From NCBI RefSeq assembly GCF_035046485.1, contig NC_085137.1, forward strand, positions 342,912,505-342,976,504: DNA of 64,000 bases, in the 5' to 3' direction. Of the stretch, positions 22,329-33,917 are shown one piece after another. Under the pieces are notes generated by a model. That model was given only the letters and a program-made list of their open reading frames with translations. It did not search any database and was not told where the DNA came from. The translations under genes and the position numbers were made by a program. Every line of letters begins with the position of its first letter. Within the stretch, counting starts at the first letter, position 1. Origin of the DNA: Aedes albopictus (Eukaryota; Arthropoda; Insecta; Diptera; Culicidae).

Positions 22329-22967
22329 GGGGCTTGGTGGTCTAGTGGCTACCGCTTCTGATTTATATGCAGAAGGTCCTGGGTTCAATCCCTGGCCCGT
22401 CCCTTTCATCCTACTTTGTATCTTTCTATATACTTTCTCTCTGCTCTCTACATATAAAACTCATGTATATTCACATGTTCATAGCCATCGCTAGAACAGA
22501 AACGAGTTGAAAAAGCCGCTTCCCTTCCTTCCAAACTTTCACAGCCCATTGTCTCAATCCTATTAGAAAACGCCTTCAAGTTATGCAATCAAGCGAACTG
22601 TGCCGCTTATGTTCAGAATAATAAAAACACACAATTCTATCGCCTTACCCTGGTATCCACACACCAATGTGTGAACCCTGTGCCAACCAATTCACACCAA
22701 CACTCCAACATCCGCATGAATTTGTGCTGGCGCAGAGGTATATTCGGCCAGATGTGGATACAAACGATTGCAATCATCACTTCCTTCCCCTTCCCCACAT
22801 TGACCAGCAACCTGACGTGGCAGGTGCCATTGTCGCCTAAAAATAGAAGATCACCAACGCTCACACACTGAAGATGCCTGCCAGTCCCCGGCAGATATCA
22901 CATTGGTTCCTTGTGTGAGTTGTAGCTGGTCTAGCGCGCATCTACGGGCGGTCAATCAAACTCAAGC
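22329..22967 (+). mobile_element. Long tRNA-headed retroposon, copy 2
   Basis: Flanked by a direct duplication of about 26 bp with one mismatch, starting TATAGTTTTTGTTATAATT (22303-22328 and 22968-22993). The head GGGCTTGGTGGTCTAGTGGC has a CTTCTG/CAGAAG stem and B-box GGTTCAATCCC, then GGCCCGTCCC. It matches copy 1 at 7519 but lacks the nested inverted repeat, giving about 639 bp. The 3' end is GTCAATCAAACTCAAGC with no poly(A). No protein is encoded, so mobilisation would need an autonomous LINE. Confidence 0.85.
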
Positions 22968-22993
22968 TATAGTTTTTGTTATAATTCTCCAGG

Positions 22994-25405
22994 GATTCCT
23001 TGAGAATTCCTGCTGGAATTATTTCTAGCAATTGTTCAGAAATTCCTTCGGAAAATACGCAACTGATCTTTCTGAATGTTTCTCCAGAAAATTTCCAGGA
23101 ATTACTTCAAAAACTCCTATTAGGATTTTAATCAGACCATTCTTCTGAATCTTCTGGAATATCTGCGGAGATTCTTTGATAAAATCTATCAGAAATTACT
23201 CCAAGATTTATTGTTTGGCATCTTTGTAGATTTTTTCAAAGAAATTTTTAAAATAATTTCTTTTGAAGGTTCTCCACGTCTTTCCTGTATTCCTTCCAAC
23301 AACTCTATCCATTCAGAAATTTCTGCGGCGATTTCTTCAAGAGTTCCTCCATTATTATATTTTTTTTACTAAAATTTCTGCAGAATTTCGTTTAAAAAAT
23401 CTTTCAGACATAACTCCAGAAATTGCTTCTGGAATGTGTGTCGTCTTATCCGCTTAGTAATCGAATAAGAAATTCTTCAGAGGCTTCCTTCAGGAGCTCT
23501 TCTAGGGATCCTTTCATGAAATCATCCAGAGATCCTTTCAGAAATTGATTCAGAGTTTCTTTCAAGATATTTTTCCATTTCGTTTGTCTGTAAATTCTAC
23601 AAGAACTCCTGCTGAAAGCTTTTTGAGAATCCTTCAGAAATCCTTCTTTTCTGTGGAGTTTCCTCAAAGATGATTTTTTGAATCTCTTTTCAAGATTTTA
23701 TTTAAAAAAATCTCCATACATTCCTTTAGAAATTCTATCAGGAAATATTTGTCAAAATAACTTTCAACGTTCTTTCAAAAGTTTCCCATGACATTGAAAA
23801 AAATCAAGAAATATCTCCAGGAATCTTCAGAGGCATATCTAGGGTTTTTCAGAAAACAGTAAAGAGACTCCTTTAGACATCCTTCAGTTATTTTTACCAG
23901 AATTTTTTCGAAGAAATGAATCCTTGCAGAAGTTTCGGCAAGAATCCCTCAAAGATTTTTTCATAATTTAATCTTTGATAAAAAAAAAACATGGAAGAAC
24001 TATTGAAGAAATTCCTTGCTGAAGTTATTGAATCGCTAAATTATTAAAGGTGTATATCTATTATATTTGTTAAGGAACTCCTGAAGAAATATCAGATAGA
24101 ATCGCTAGAGGGATATCTAAAAGTATCCCTGAAGCAATTTTTGAAAAATCTCTCGAGTTGCTTTAAAGTCTCTAGACGCATTCTTGGAAGAATTTCTGGA
24201 GGAATGGCTTGAGTAATTTCTGGAGAAACTCCTCGAGAAACCCTTGATGGAATTTAAAAAAAATCATTAATTCAGAAATTTAAGAAAAAAACAGGAGAAT
24301 TTGTGTTAATAAAGTCCCTCGAAAATTTTCTGGAAGTACACATAGATTGAACGCATTTTCGAAGAAATATTTTCGAATATCTTGAGAAACATCTAGAAAA
24401 ACGTCTGAAATGATTCCCGGACAAAACTCTTTCAAAATTACTAATGAAATTTCTGTAGGAATTTCTAGGACTATTTTTGGATCAAATTTTGAATTAATTC
24501 CTGAAACAATCTTTGCATGAATTTCTGCAGGTAATCGTAGAGGAATACCTGCAGGACTTTTTGGATGAAACTCTAAAGAAATTTCTGGACACATTCCTGT
24601 GGGAATTTACATTGGAATATTTAGGGGAATTCCTGAGGAAATCTGAAAAATTTCTGGAGCGGATTTCATGAAATCGCTGAAAGAATTTTTTTTAACAATA
24701 TTAGGTATAACGCCTGAAGTAATCCCTGGAAAAGTTTCAAAAGGAATAAACAAAATACTTTTTTGAATATTAAAGAGAATATCTTAACAGAACACTGGAT
24801 AAACCGCTGGAAAAGAAACTGCTGGAATCATTTCTGAGGGAGTATGCAAGATATAAAGAAGAAAAATGAAGCGATTTTGGATAAAATTAATAGATCATGT
24901 ACAGATATTTTTGGAGAGCTTTCTCAGCGAACATCATTGAGAATTTCTGAAACAATCTCTGGGGAAATTTCGTAAGGAGTTCCTGGAAGAATTTATAAAG
25001 AACACTTTCGAGAACGTTCCCATTGAATCACTGGAGGAATATCATAAGAAGGAATGCCTGAGGGAAAATCTGAATAAAATTTTGGGGACATTTCTGATGG
25101 AATTCTGTACGTTGGTTTTTCTCGAGGAAACGCTTAAGAATTTCTAAAAAAACATTTAAGAATTTATGAGAAATTTTTTGGAATGTTTACCAGAAAAACT
25201 CGTGGATACAGGACATTATAGAAAAGTTTTTGAAAGAATCTCTGGAAAACTTAATGAAATAATACGTGAGAAAATATCTAAGAGAAATTCAACTGAATTT
25301 TATTGATCAATTTTAGAAGGAATGTATGGAACGAATATCATAAAGAGTTCTTGGATAGTTTTCTTGTAGAAACTCGAGCGAACTTCAGTGGAATTTGCAA
25401 ATGAA
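22994..25405. repeat. AT-rich 12-bp-period satellite with an orientation switch
   Basis: From 23.0 to about 23.8 kb the words are ATTCCTTCRGAA-like. From about 24.05 kb onward they are the complement, best seen at 24180-24240: TTCTGGAGGAAT, GGCTTGAGTAAT, TTCTGGAGAAAC, TCCTCGAGAAAC. The switch lies within about 23.8-24.05 kb. Open frames on either strand in this block are period artefacts. Confidence 0.75.
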
Positions 25406-25409
25406 TCCC

Positions 25410-25537
25410 ATATCTCCACTCGTTTTTAAGTTATTGAGCAAAATTGATTAGTTTTCTTTCGGGAACTTGAAAAATGGTCAAAAATGCTGATTTTTCGGCT
25501 GAATTTTTTGTCAATAACTCAGAAACGAGTTGAGATA
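25410..25537. mobile_element. Small foldback
   Basis: Arms 25410-25443 and 25504-25537 are imperfect complements: ATATCTCCACTCGTTTTTAA against ATATCTCAACTCGTTTCTGA, continuing into GTTATTGA. The loop is about 60 bp. No duplication was identified. Confidence 0.5.
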
Positions 25538-25784
25538 TCGCAATTCTAAACAAATTTTTGGCCCTTATGGGTCCCAAAATCATCGATTTTTGTAGAATAG
25601 CGTGTTTTCTGTCGAAACAAAATAAATGTGTTTTTGGTCCCATACAATTTTTGACAACTGTTTTCCCTAGAGGGACCACTTAGCCTTTAGATACGGACTT
25701 CAAATTTTGACACGATCATTTCTTAGCTAAAATGATCATTTTCCTACAATGAACTTATCAAATTTCCAATTTGTGAAAAATAAG

Positions 25785-27121
25785 GGACGGCCTAACGGAC
25801 TGTCTGTGTAAACCTCCAACGCTAGACGAGGTCGAGGCAGCCGTTAGAGGGCTGAAGATCAACAAGACTGCTGGGAAGAACGAACTTCCAGTCGAACTTC
25901 TCAAGCGCGATAGTGAGCAGCTGTATAAATTCTTACACCTACCGTTGGATGGTCTCATTTGCCCTCTATACAAGAAAAGGCACCGACTAGAGTGCGCGAA
26001 TTTCGGAGCGCAATAACACTTCTCCATTCAGCGTACAAAATTTTGTCCGAAAAACTGTTTAACAGGCTGAGGCCGATTGAGGAGCCCGTCGTCGGTGAAT
26101 ACCAGGTAGGTTTCCATGAGGGCCGATCAACTACAGATCAGATGTTTTTTTTTTGCGGCAGATTATGTTTGGGAGTACAACTTGTAGACCCATATCCTCT
26201 GTTTATTGAATTCTAGGCGACGCACGATTCAGTGAAGAGACATGAGTTATGACAGAAACCTTAGACAGACTGAAGTAGGGCGATACTTTTTCATACCTAA
26301 TACTGTTCAACATGGCACTGCACTGGAAGGAGCAATAGGGGGAGCTGGTGTACAAAGGAGCATATGCTCATGGGCTTCGTGAATGATATCGACATCATCA
26401 AAATCGATGTTCATACCTTTTCATCCTAGTAGGATGTTAGGGTCAATATGGCCCAGACAAGCACGCTGAACGTGCACTACGCCATCGAGGTGAAAATCTT
26501 AACACCTTGAGAGGGAGACTGCGAGGTTTGGACACACCACAAAAACCAAGTGCATGATTGCTGGTGGTCAGAGTCAGTCCGGCCGTGGCAGTAGTCTCAG
26601 AGTGGTGCTAGGTGATGAAAAATTTCATGGTGTGGACGAATTAGTTAATCGTGCTGCGAATCGGGCCTTTTTCGGTCTGCGATACCAGCTGAAAGTCCCG
26701 TAGGCTGCAAACGAATACAAAACTCGCGTTTTGTTAGATTAGACTCTGTTTTTTTCGGTTCCTTTGGATTCTTGGACCGTAAAATACTACGAACAATACT
26801 CGGCGCGTTGGTGAACTGGTGGACGGCATCTGGTGGCGTCGTAATATGAACTACGAATTGTACCAAGTATATAAAAAGATGGATGTAGTGAAGCGAATGA
26901 AACACGGAAGGCTGCAGTGGCCTGGGTACGTTGCTCGTACGCCTAACTAATGACAAAATACATTTATATTTAGTAGAGAATTCGGAAGGAGTTTCATGGT
27001 AGATCGCTTAACATTAGCTTTTTGCAGTTGAGGAAGATTTAAGGACTCTAAACGTTCAGGGCAATTGGAAGCGATTTGCCCAGGACCGTGACCAGTGGAG
27101 GCGATTGTTTCATTCGGCGTA
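25785..27121 (+). pseudogene. RTE-like non-LTR retrotransposon pseudogene (RT to C-terminus)
   Basis: Fragments of one endonuclease/RT polyprotein occur in order. They are PTLDEVEAAVRGLKINKTAG (usually NNKAAGKDGIPAELL) near 25.82 kb, ITLLHSAYKILSEKLFNRLR and VGEYQVGFHEGRSTTDQMF near 26.01-26.15 kb, the palm motif GFVNDIDII near 26.38 kb, and a C-terminal RLLWAG-type region. The end, TLNVQGNWKRFAQDRDQWRR, lies near 27.05-27.11 kb and finishes with TAA. The first catalytic aspartate of F-A-D-D is changed (FVND, 26376-26387). Several frameshifts, stops and an internal deletion make it inactive. The apurinic endonuclease part upstream is absent. Confidence 0.85.
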
Positions 27122-27991
27122 AACTCACCACACCGAGTTGTAGCCCATTTAGTAGCAAGTAAGTATTTACTGCAAGCATACTCTAAGTTTCTGCTTACGA
27201 ATCTTCTATCTTCCGCATTGCATATTATCGTACGGTTCACTCAGCTGACAGCACCACGCTGCACATCATTACTACTTGACAGTGTGTGTCTGCCTATTCC
27301 TTTTAAAATTTTGCTCATCATAACCCTTGCACGGGCATCCGTGTTCCTCCCCCACCCCACCACATAGTTCATTATTTATTTACTTCACTTTTGCTTTTAC
27401 CACCGCGTTGCTGCTCTTTTGCTCCTTGAGTCAACCACGTCCTTATGAAAGCTGCCGGTAAGTTGATACTCCTCTCGTTCAGTCGCGCAAAAAGGAGTCA
27501 AAAATAATAACACAACCTCTTTTGCGCCCTCGTACACACTAAACGACGACACAACACAAACACTCTTGCGCCGCAGCAACCCCTCAATACAGCAATGGTG
27601 GGCTGGTTCAGACGTCCATAAAATACTGAAAATGTAAGAACTTACTACGACAACCGAAGTGGTTTCAATCGTTTAGTTATGTGAAGAATATTGGCTAGGC
27701 CTGTTTAGTCCTTTTGTCTATTGTTGAGAGAAGATCAAGTCATTGCAAAAAGATGATGGATCAGTCGGAAATCAAACCCAGACATTAAACACGATTTTGT
27801 TTATATGTATTTCAAATACAAAATCTATACTCAAAATTTTGTTGTTATCTGAAGTGATACTTAATGGTTCTCGGTATAATTTTCTCTAATTATGAGAAGT
27901 TCTTTGCAACACCTAACTTTTATGTTCCCTATTTGTTCTAGTGCAATCAAGTCCTTCAAATATTTCATAACCCCTTTGCCCGGGAAATGTA
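27122..27991. other. Spacer without recognised gene
   Basis: No TIRs, tandem period or protein family match seen. Short frames here have no recognisable content. Confidence 0.4.
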
Positions 27992-28339
27992 TTTTTGCCT
28001 TTCTCGTACACCAAGGTGTACCGAAAGGCTATATGTTCACTCCAAAAACGAAAATTTGATATAGCCTCCGGAGGGGTCAAGTGTTATATACCAATCGACT
28101 CAGCTCGACGAGTTGAGATGATGTCTGTGTGTATGTATGTGTGTGTGTGTGTATGTATGTATGTGTGTGTGTATGTGTACAAAAAGGTCACCTCATTTTT
28201 AGATAGTAAATATGAACCGATTTCAACGACCGATGGTTCATTCGACGGGGTACATTGTCCCATTGTTTCCTATTGAAAATGGTTCAGATCGGTCCAGCCG
28301 TTCCGGAGGTATGGCCATTTAGGTGTTCCGGACCGGTAC

Positions 28340-29290
28340 CCCAGGAAGGGGCCAGACATGAAAATGTAACAAACCCATGCATGCGACCCATCAAACCACG
28401 GCATTTTCGATTATCTGATGAACGGAAAGTAGGAAAATAGTATCTGACTACATCTGAACCGGTGGTGTTCCGGAACCGGTTCCGGGTGTCCCGCCGGAAG
28501 TGGCCAGACATGAAAATGCAACAAACCCATGCATGCGACACGTCAAATAGCGGCTTTTTTGATAACCAGTTAAATGGTAAGCAGGAAAATAGTTTCAGAC
28601 CATGTTTGAACGGGTAGTGTTCCGGAACCGGTTCCGGATGTCCTGTCGGAAGTGGCCAATTAAAAAAGTGAACCAGACCCAGGCATGCGACACATCAAAG
28701 AGCGGCTTTTTCGATAACCAGATGAACGGTAAGCAGGAAAATAGTTTCAGACCATGTTTGAGCGGGTAGTGTTCCGGAACCGGTTCCGGATGTCCTGTCG
28801 GAAGTGGCCAATTAAAAAAGTGAACCAAACCCAGACATGCGAAACATCAAAGAGCGGCTTTTTCGATAACCAGATGAACGGTAAGCAGGAAAATAGTTTC
28901 AGACCATGTTTGATCCGGTTGTGTTCCGAAACCGGTTTCGGATGTCCTGCCGGAAGTGGCCAATTAAAAAAGTGTACCTAACCCAGGCATGCGACACATC
29001 AAAAAGCGGCTTTTTCGATAATCAGATGAACCGTAAGCAGGAAAATAGTTTCAGACTATATCTGAACCAGTTGTGTTCGGAACCGGTTCCAGCCGTCCCG
29101 TCGGAAGTGACCAATTAAAAAACTTAACCAAACCCATGCATGCGAAACATCAAATCATTAAAAATGTTTGTTAACCAGATAAACGGGCAGCAAGAAAATA
29201 GTCTCTGACCACACTTAAGATTACCGGCAGTGTTGCAGAATCAGGATTGGAACCATTGCTGGAACCACGCAGGTGAACAAAATCGATGCA
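28340..29290 (+). repeat. 152-bp satellite with AACCGGTT palindrome (copy 2 array)
   Basis: The CATGCATGCGACNC landmark or close variants fall at 28376, 28528, 28680, 28832, 28984 and 29135, a regular 152-bp step. Units 3 and 4 are nearly identical (AACGGGTAGTGTTCCGGAAC, then ATGTCCTGTCGGAAGTGGCC), so part of this array expanded recently compared with copy 1. The last unit is decayed. Confidence 0.9.
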
Positions 29291-29364
29291 AGCGATTAAT
29301 ATGTGTAAAAGAACAAAATCTCGATAAAAATTTAAGCGATCTTGTCAAATTACATCATTTTAGA

Positions 29365-29423
29365 AGAGACGAACCATCCAAGGGCTGAAAGTCTCTCTAA
29401 TAAAGGCAAATCAATCAATCAAA
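29365..29423 (+). mobile_element. 59-bp truncated retroposon end
   Basis: An exact 11-bp duplication ATCATTTTAGA (29354-29364 and 29424-29434) flanks GGGCTGAAAGTCTCTCTAAT followed by AAAGGCAAATCAATCAATC. The (CAAT)-type tail and duplication mark it as the extreme 3' end of a LINE or SINE, severely 5'-truncated. Confidence 0.75.
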
Positions 29424-29860
29424 ATCATTTTAGATTCCTGAGGATTAACGTTGTATGGAAAAATTTAAATTTTATAGCACCAATCCCCTTTTGCATCTAA
29501 AATTACTGCGAACAATTTTGATGCAACTGCTTGAACCCACGCGCTCTGTAACACGGTTGAAATTTGAATGGACTTTAACATGGGAAATTTCGCTTACTTG
29601 CACTTTTTTTTTTGTCAAATTTTACATGAATCTTATAACTAATGATAATAAAATATAGGCTGAAGTGCGCAGAAAAAAATTGCCGAAATGTCTTGATAAT
29701 GATCGGCATCCAGAGCTAGTGAAGGTGGTCAAGCAGTCAACTGAAAGATTTGATATTTTTCAGCTCAGCCTATACGTTTAACATAGCGTCGGAATATGAG
29801 CCATCAATAAGTTTCCTAATTCAATTGTGGCTTTGATAAAATTCTGCTTTTCTGAATAAG

Positions 29861-30162
29861 GCTGACACAAATTTCGATTTACTCTTAAAGTCCAGAGGGG
29901 TCCCCCCTTGGAAATTTCGGTCGGAATTCAACATTTTGAAGAAGGGCACAAATAAATAAACCAATAAATTTTTCAATTTTGAAGTGAAATTAGAGTCTTC
30001 CAGATGTTTTTTTTTTATCAAAACCGATGAGTTAAGCGGTTTGCTATTTTTTTTTAAGAATTTTATTAAATAAATACATTTATTATTTATCAACTCCACC
30101 CTCCATTGACGAGTCAGCGAGCACTGTGACAAAAGAATAAAATGAGATTTATTCCGTTCTAG
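29861..30162. mobile_element. Insert of unknown type in the tail of composite copy 2
   Basis: Defined by comparison: copies 1 and 3 are continuous across the point where copy 2 has about 300 extra bp. The insert begins GCTGACACAAATTTCGATTT, contains GGGGTCCCCCC and AATAAATAAACC, and ends near TTATTCCGTTCTAG. Neither inverted repeats nor a clear duplication were found. Confidence 0.55.
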
Positions 30163-30270
30163 AGTATTCTCAAAATTCAGGAACACTTCGGCTTATGGCC
30201 GGAAAAAATTCGAGTACATATTCGACGAGAAAGGCACTACCACCACTAGGTGGATTAATCTGGGTTTTTT

Positions 30271-31855
30271 CTCTAACGTTCGGCACTCTCTTGCGCCTCT
30301 AAAAGTGGGGGTCCTTCGCATATTTTCCACGGCCAACTTCCACCCATCGCCACCGCCGCCGTAGACGATGACGGTAGCGGCGCGAGCGCAAGGACGACGA
30401 AGACGGCGACGACGGCCATCAAAGATGTAAAGACATGGCCCGTGCCGGCCTGGCCTGATATGGCAGCCAGCAGAACGCGCTGTGTGAGAGTAAATGAAAA
30501 TAGACTATCGCGATGGGGAGCGCTCGGTGCGGTGGTCGTTCGTTGGTTACATCGCTGGAAGAAACAAAGTGGGAAGTTTGAAGTTGGGTGGCGGGAGGCG
30601 GGGTGGAGTAGGAGGATGTGCGCAATTCGCTGCCTGCCTAGCCATTCTGGCGGCAGGCATAAGATGAGGATCACGCTGAGTTGAGGAGCGACAGTAAAAA
30701 AAAAAAAAGCTGAACGCCCAGGCTCCCACAGCCTCTTTGGCGAAGGAGATAATAATGCGGCTGAAGTAGAGCTGATGATGGCATCTGAAATGTTTGTTTT
30801 GTCTAAATAGACTCTCTAGTAGGGCTGGTGGAACAGCTCGGATGGGGGAGGTTGGATCGGCTGGAAGTGCTGTGGGTGGCTCCACTATGCTATTAAAGTG
30901 TTGAGCGTGGAGAGGAGAGCGGTTTGAGGAAAAGCCCTAAAGAGGGGTTTATTAAATTTTAAAGTGGAGTAAATTCAGTCGAATGGAAAATTGACGTTGG
31001 AAGAAGTTGAACGTGTTGAAGTTTTTTCTCAATAATTTTCTGATCCCCAGCACAACGAAATTTCTAATATATTTGTTTTCTTTTCATTACAGGTAATGGT
31101 TGTTAGATAATATCGTGCATACACATCGTGTAAGTAAAAGTTGTATAAATATAATTGAATATTTTATCGTACACGGACATAAAATTCACTCAAATTTCAT
31201 CTCAACTGGGACTGCATGTAAGTATAGTTCTAGCGTTGGTCTTAGTGCTTCAATCTCATCAGGGACTATAATATTATTGGTTATGTCTTAGATTTCAGAG
31301 CTTGTCCAGCGCTACCGCTGAAGAAGCAATTTACAAATTTTCGCACAGTTTGGATTATAATTTAGTGAATCTTATTCATTTCTGAGTAACTGCTGCTTAG
31401 TGTGTATTGCTGACAGATGCATAAAAACAAATTATTCAGAAAACATTTGATTTTTTCTGCTTTTTATAATTGTTAAACCATTAAGACGTTGTGTAGTCGT
31501 GGCAATATGTCAATACTGCCCCCTTTTAATCGATGATAGTATGACGGATATATATGCCAAAAAGATATACGAATGTCTACAAATGGACAATGATCACATT
31601 AGTTCTGTTAAACATATGACTAAGTACTAATAAAGAAGGTCACATAGAATAGCGGTTGATAAATGGAAAGGAGAATTAAACGACTCCGTGATTTCATGTA
31701 GATGTTAGCATAATGGTTGCTTACGCACTTATCCGTTTGAGTTAGTGGGTAACTGATGTGCAACGTAAACGTAAAGTTTAGCACTGTGCATTCAGTTGGA
31801 GAAGTTAACAAGCAAGAAACATGTTTGAGTCATGTATTGTACGAGAAACTACAAG
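30271..31855. other. Spacer, GC-rich at the left, no gene recognised
   Basis: 30.28-30.9 kb is GC- and CpG-rich (GCCACCGCCGCCG, GACGACGAAGACGGCGACGA), unlike most of the window, and frames there are low-complexity. A polypyrimidine-AG lies near 31080-31092, but no supporting exon was found. 31.1-31.85 kb is AT-rich with nothing recognised. Confidence 0.4.
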
Positions 31856-32040
31856 CCTGTAATGCCCCTTGAAACCCCTTTGAAACCTCCAGAAACGCTT
31901 CTGAAGCCCCCTGAGACATTCTCGAAGGTTTATGAAGCCCCGGTAGCCCCTCTGAAACCTGTGAAATCCCTAAAATCACCTGAATCCTTCAGAAATCCCC
32001 TGAAATGCCTTAAAATGCTTCTTGAATCATCCTGAAGCTT

Positions 32041-32092
32041 TTTTTTTTGTTTTTATTAATGTGTATTTTAACTTATAGCTAATTCTACACTT
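32041..32092 (-). mobile_element. 52-bp truncated retroposon end
   Basis: An exact 12-bp duplication ATCCTGAAGCTT (32029-32040 and 32093-32104) flanks a segment that begins with a T-run and, on the minus strand, ends TACACATTAATAAAAAC plus an A-run. This is the 3' end of a poly(A)-tailed retroposon, extremely 5'-truncated. Confidence 0.78.
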
Positions 32093-33057
32093 ATCCTGAA
32101 GCTTAATAGGTTATGAAATCCCCTAAAGTCCCTTAGAATCCTTCAGAAACCCCTTTAATACCTCCTAAAACGCTCTGAGCCTGCTTGAAGCGCATATGAA
32201 AGACCCTTAAAACCCCCTGGAACTCACCTGACAGCCCGTGAAGCCCCCTAACTCTTCTTCTTCTTCTCTGTGAAGATCTCCAAAATTCTACGAAACACCC
32301 TAAAGAACCCTGAGCGCCTTGAAAGATTTCTAATACGCGTCCGAGTCCCCCCAAAACTCGCCTGACACCCCATGAAGTCCCAAAAACCCTTCTGAAACCT
32401 GTGAAGCCCCTTAAAATCAACAGAAATCTCGTGAAACGCTCTAACGTGCCCTGAAATACCCTGCAATATATGTGGAGCTTACCTGAAAGATTGTGAATTC
32501 CTGGAACCCCTCGGAAACCACTTTGAAACCTTCTAAAACGCACTATAACTTCTTGAAACGCCTTTCTGAATCCTTTGAAGGCTTATAATATCCCTTGAAA
32601 CGCCCGCGTTAGGGCGAAACACCCAGAAATGTCTCTGATACGCATCCGAAACCCTCTTGAAGCTGAATCCAAAACCCAGTGAAGTTTTCAAAAAAATCCC
32701 GGGAGCCCTCCCTGGAATCCTTCGAAGGTCATCTGAAAGTCTGTGGAGCCTCATTAAAACCGCTGGAACCTAGGCTGGAACTCTTCTGAAATATCCTGAA
32801 ACACCTTGAAATATTTCGAAACGCCCTGAAATGCTTTAAACTTCTTAAATCCTCTCGAAGCTCATCTGAAAGCTTCGAAGCCCCCTGAAGAATTGTTGAA
32901 CTCCTCTGAAACGCCCTGAAACGGCATGAGGCACCATGAAACCCCCCTGAAACTCACCTGAAAGCCTGTGAAGCCTTACAAAACATTCATAAGCCTCCTG
33001 AAGTATCCCTAAACGCCTTGAAACGCCTCTGAAATCCCTCTGCATTCTCCTGAAGTA

Positions 33058-33343
33058 CACAGAAAAAATATGTAATTAATATTCAGCGAGAAATCTTGCA
33101 CATAAAGGGAATGCTAGAATTAGTGCACTTTTACATGATATATAATGTAAAATTACATTACCGTCGTGTAAATTTCTGCCAACCATCGCGTAAACCATCA
33201 TGGACTCCAACCCGTTACGCGATTATAAGCGGAAATTTACACGATCGTAGCGTAATTTTGCATGATATATCATGTAAATATGCACTAACTCCTATTATGT
33301 GCATGATTTCTCGCTGAATTTTACATGAATATTTTTTTCTGTG
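33058..33343. mobile_element. TA-flanked MITE with CACAGAAAAA ends (mariner-like)
   Basis: TA on both sides (33056-33057 and 33344-33345). The ends are CACAGAAAAAATAT and its complement ATATTTTTTTCTGTG with one extra T. Inner inverted blocks include TTCAGCGAGAAATC, TGATATATRATGTAA and GTGTAAATTTCYGC. Non-coding, 286 bp, inserted into the C-rich satellite. The TA target and termini resemble Tc1/mariner-type MITEs. Confidence 0.85.
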
Positions 33344-33639
33344 TATTTTGAAACTCCCTGAACCCTCCTGCTTCCCTTAGACCCCCACAGAAACTTTTCT
33401 AAGTGTCTTGAAACCACTTTGAAGCGCTTCTGAAACCCCATGAAGGTCTCCCAAAAGCCATTGAAACCCCCGTGCACCTCTCGGGAAACCTTCCGGAGTC
33501 CCCCTGAATGGCCTTGAAACTCCTTTTAAATCCCCGGGACTTCCTTGAAAGCTCCCCGAAACCCTCTTCGGCGCCTCAGAATCTCCGCATTGCTTTGCTT
33601 TAAAATATTGTAGCCACCTACCCTTTTAAAACTTTTTTG

Positions 33640-33850
33640 CGACTTTGAAATTTAATGATGTAAAAATTCAATTTGTGCGTTAGCGTGGGTCATACTGGTG
33701 TATTTTTTCAGATCAAGGTTTCTTTTGGTTCCATTTCGGGTCCTGAAATGCAAGATTTGAGCGCGATTGGTTAATCTATGCTTTACGCATTGCAATTGAA
33801 GTTTGTATGGGATTTTACATGGGAAAACTAACTAGTATGCATTTTTCTCA
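33640..33850. repeat. Dispersed repeat related to 2215-2400
   Basis: Shares ordered blocks with the earlier copy: TTCCATTTCGGGTCCTG, GAGCGCGATTGGTTAA and GTTTGTATGGGATTTTACAT, then GGGAAAACTAAC. Termini are not visible. Confidence 0.5.
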
Positions 33851-33917
33851 TAAAAGATTAAAATTGATCTGAAAGCATATGACCTATGATGTTAAAGTAT
33901 TCCTGATATCCTGAAAC

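Larger units (their letters stand above)
27992..30270 (+). mobile_element. Composite repeated element, copy 2
   Basis: The same order as copy 1: TTTTTGCCTTTCTCGTACAC, palindrome GTACACCAAGGTGTAC, CTATATGTTCACTCCAAAAA, CGACTCAGCTCGACGAGTTG, GT microsatellite, the CGATGGTTCATTCGACG block, five to six 152-bp satellite units, AT-rich tail, and the right edge GACGAGAAAGGCACTACCAC, CACTAGGTGGATTAATCTGG and T-run. The tail is interrupted by a tiny truncated retroposon (29365-29423) and by an insert of about 300 bp (29861-30162). Confidence 0.72.
31856..33595. repeat. C-rich degenerate 11-12-bp satellite
   Basis: Runs of words like CCTTGAAACGCC, TCTGAAATCCC, CCTGAAACACC and CCTGAAGCC follow at 11-12-bp spacing with heavy divergence. 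The same word class, on the opposite strand, forms the arrays at 5.03-6.3 kb and 55.03-55.75 kb. Interrupted by a 52-bp retroposon end and a 286-bp MITE. Minus-strand frames of up to 136 codons are artefacts of the short period. Confidence 0.75.

Noticed and set aside
30273..30885. Proline/serine-rich frames on the minus strand in the CpG-rich stretch
   Set aside because: Low-complexity and overlapping in several frames; explained by base composition.
32133..32543. 136-codon open frame on the minus strand
   Set aside because: Lies wholly in the C-rich 11-12-bp satellite; the recurrent G-F-R-G-V pattern is a repeat artefact.
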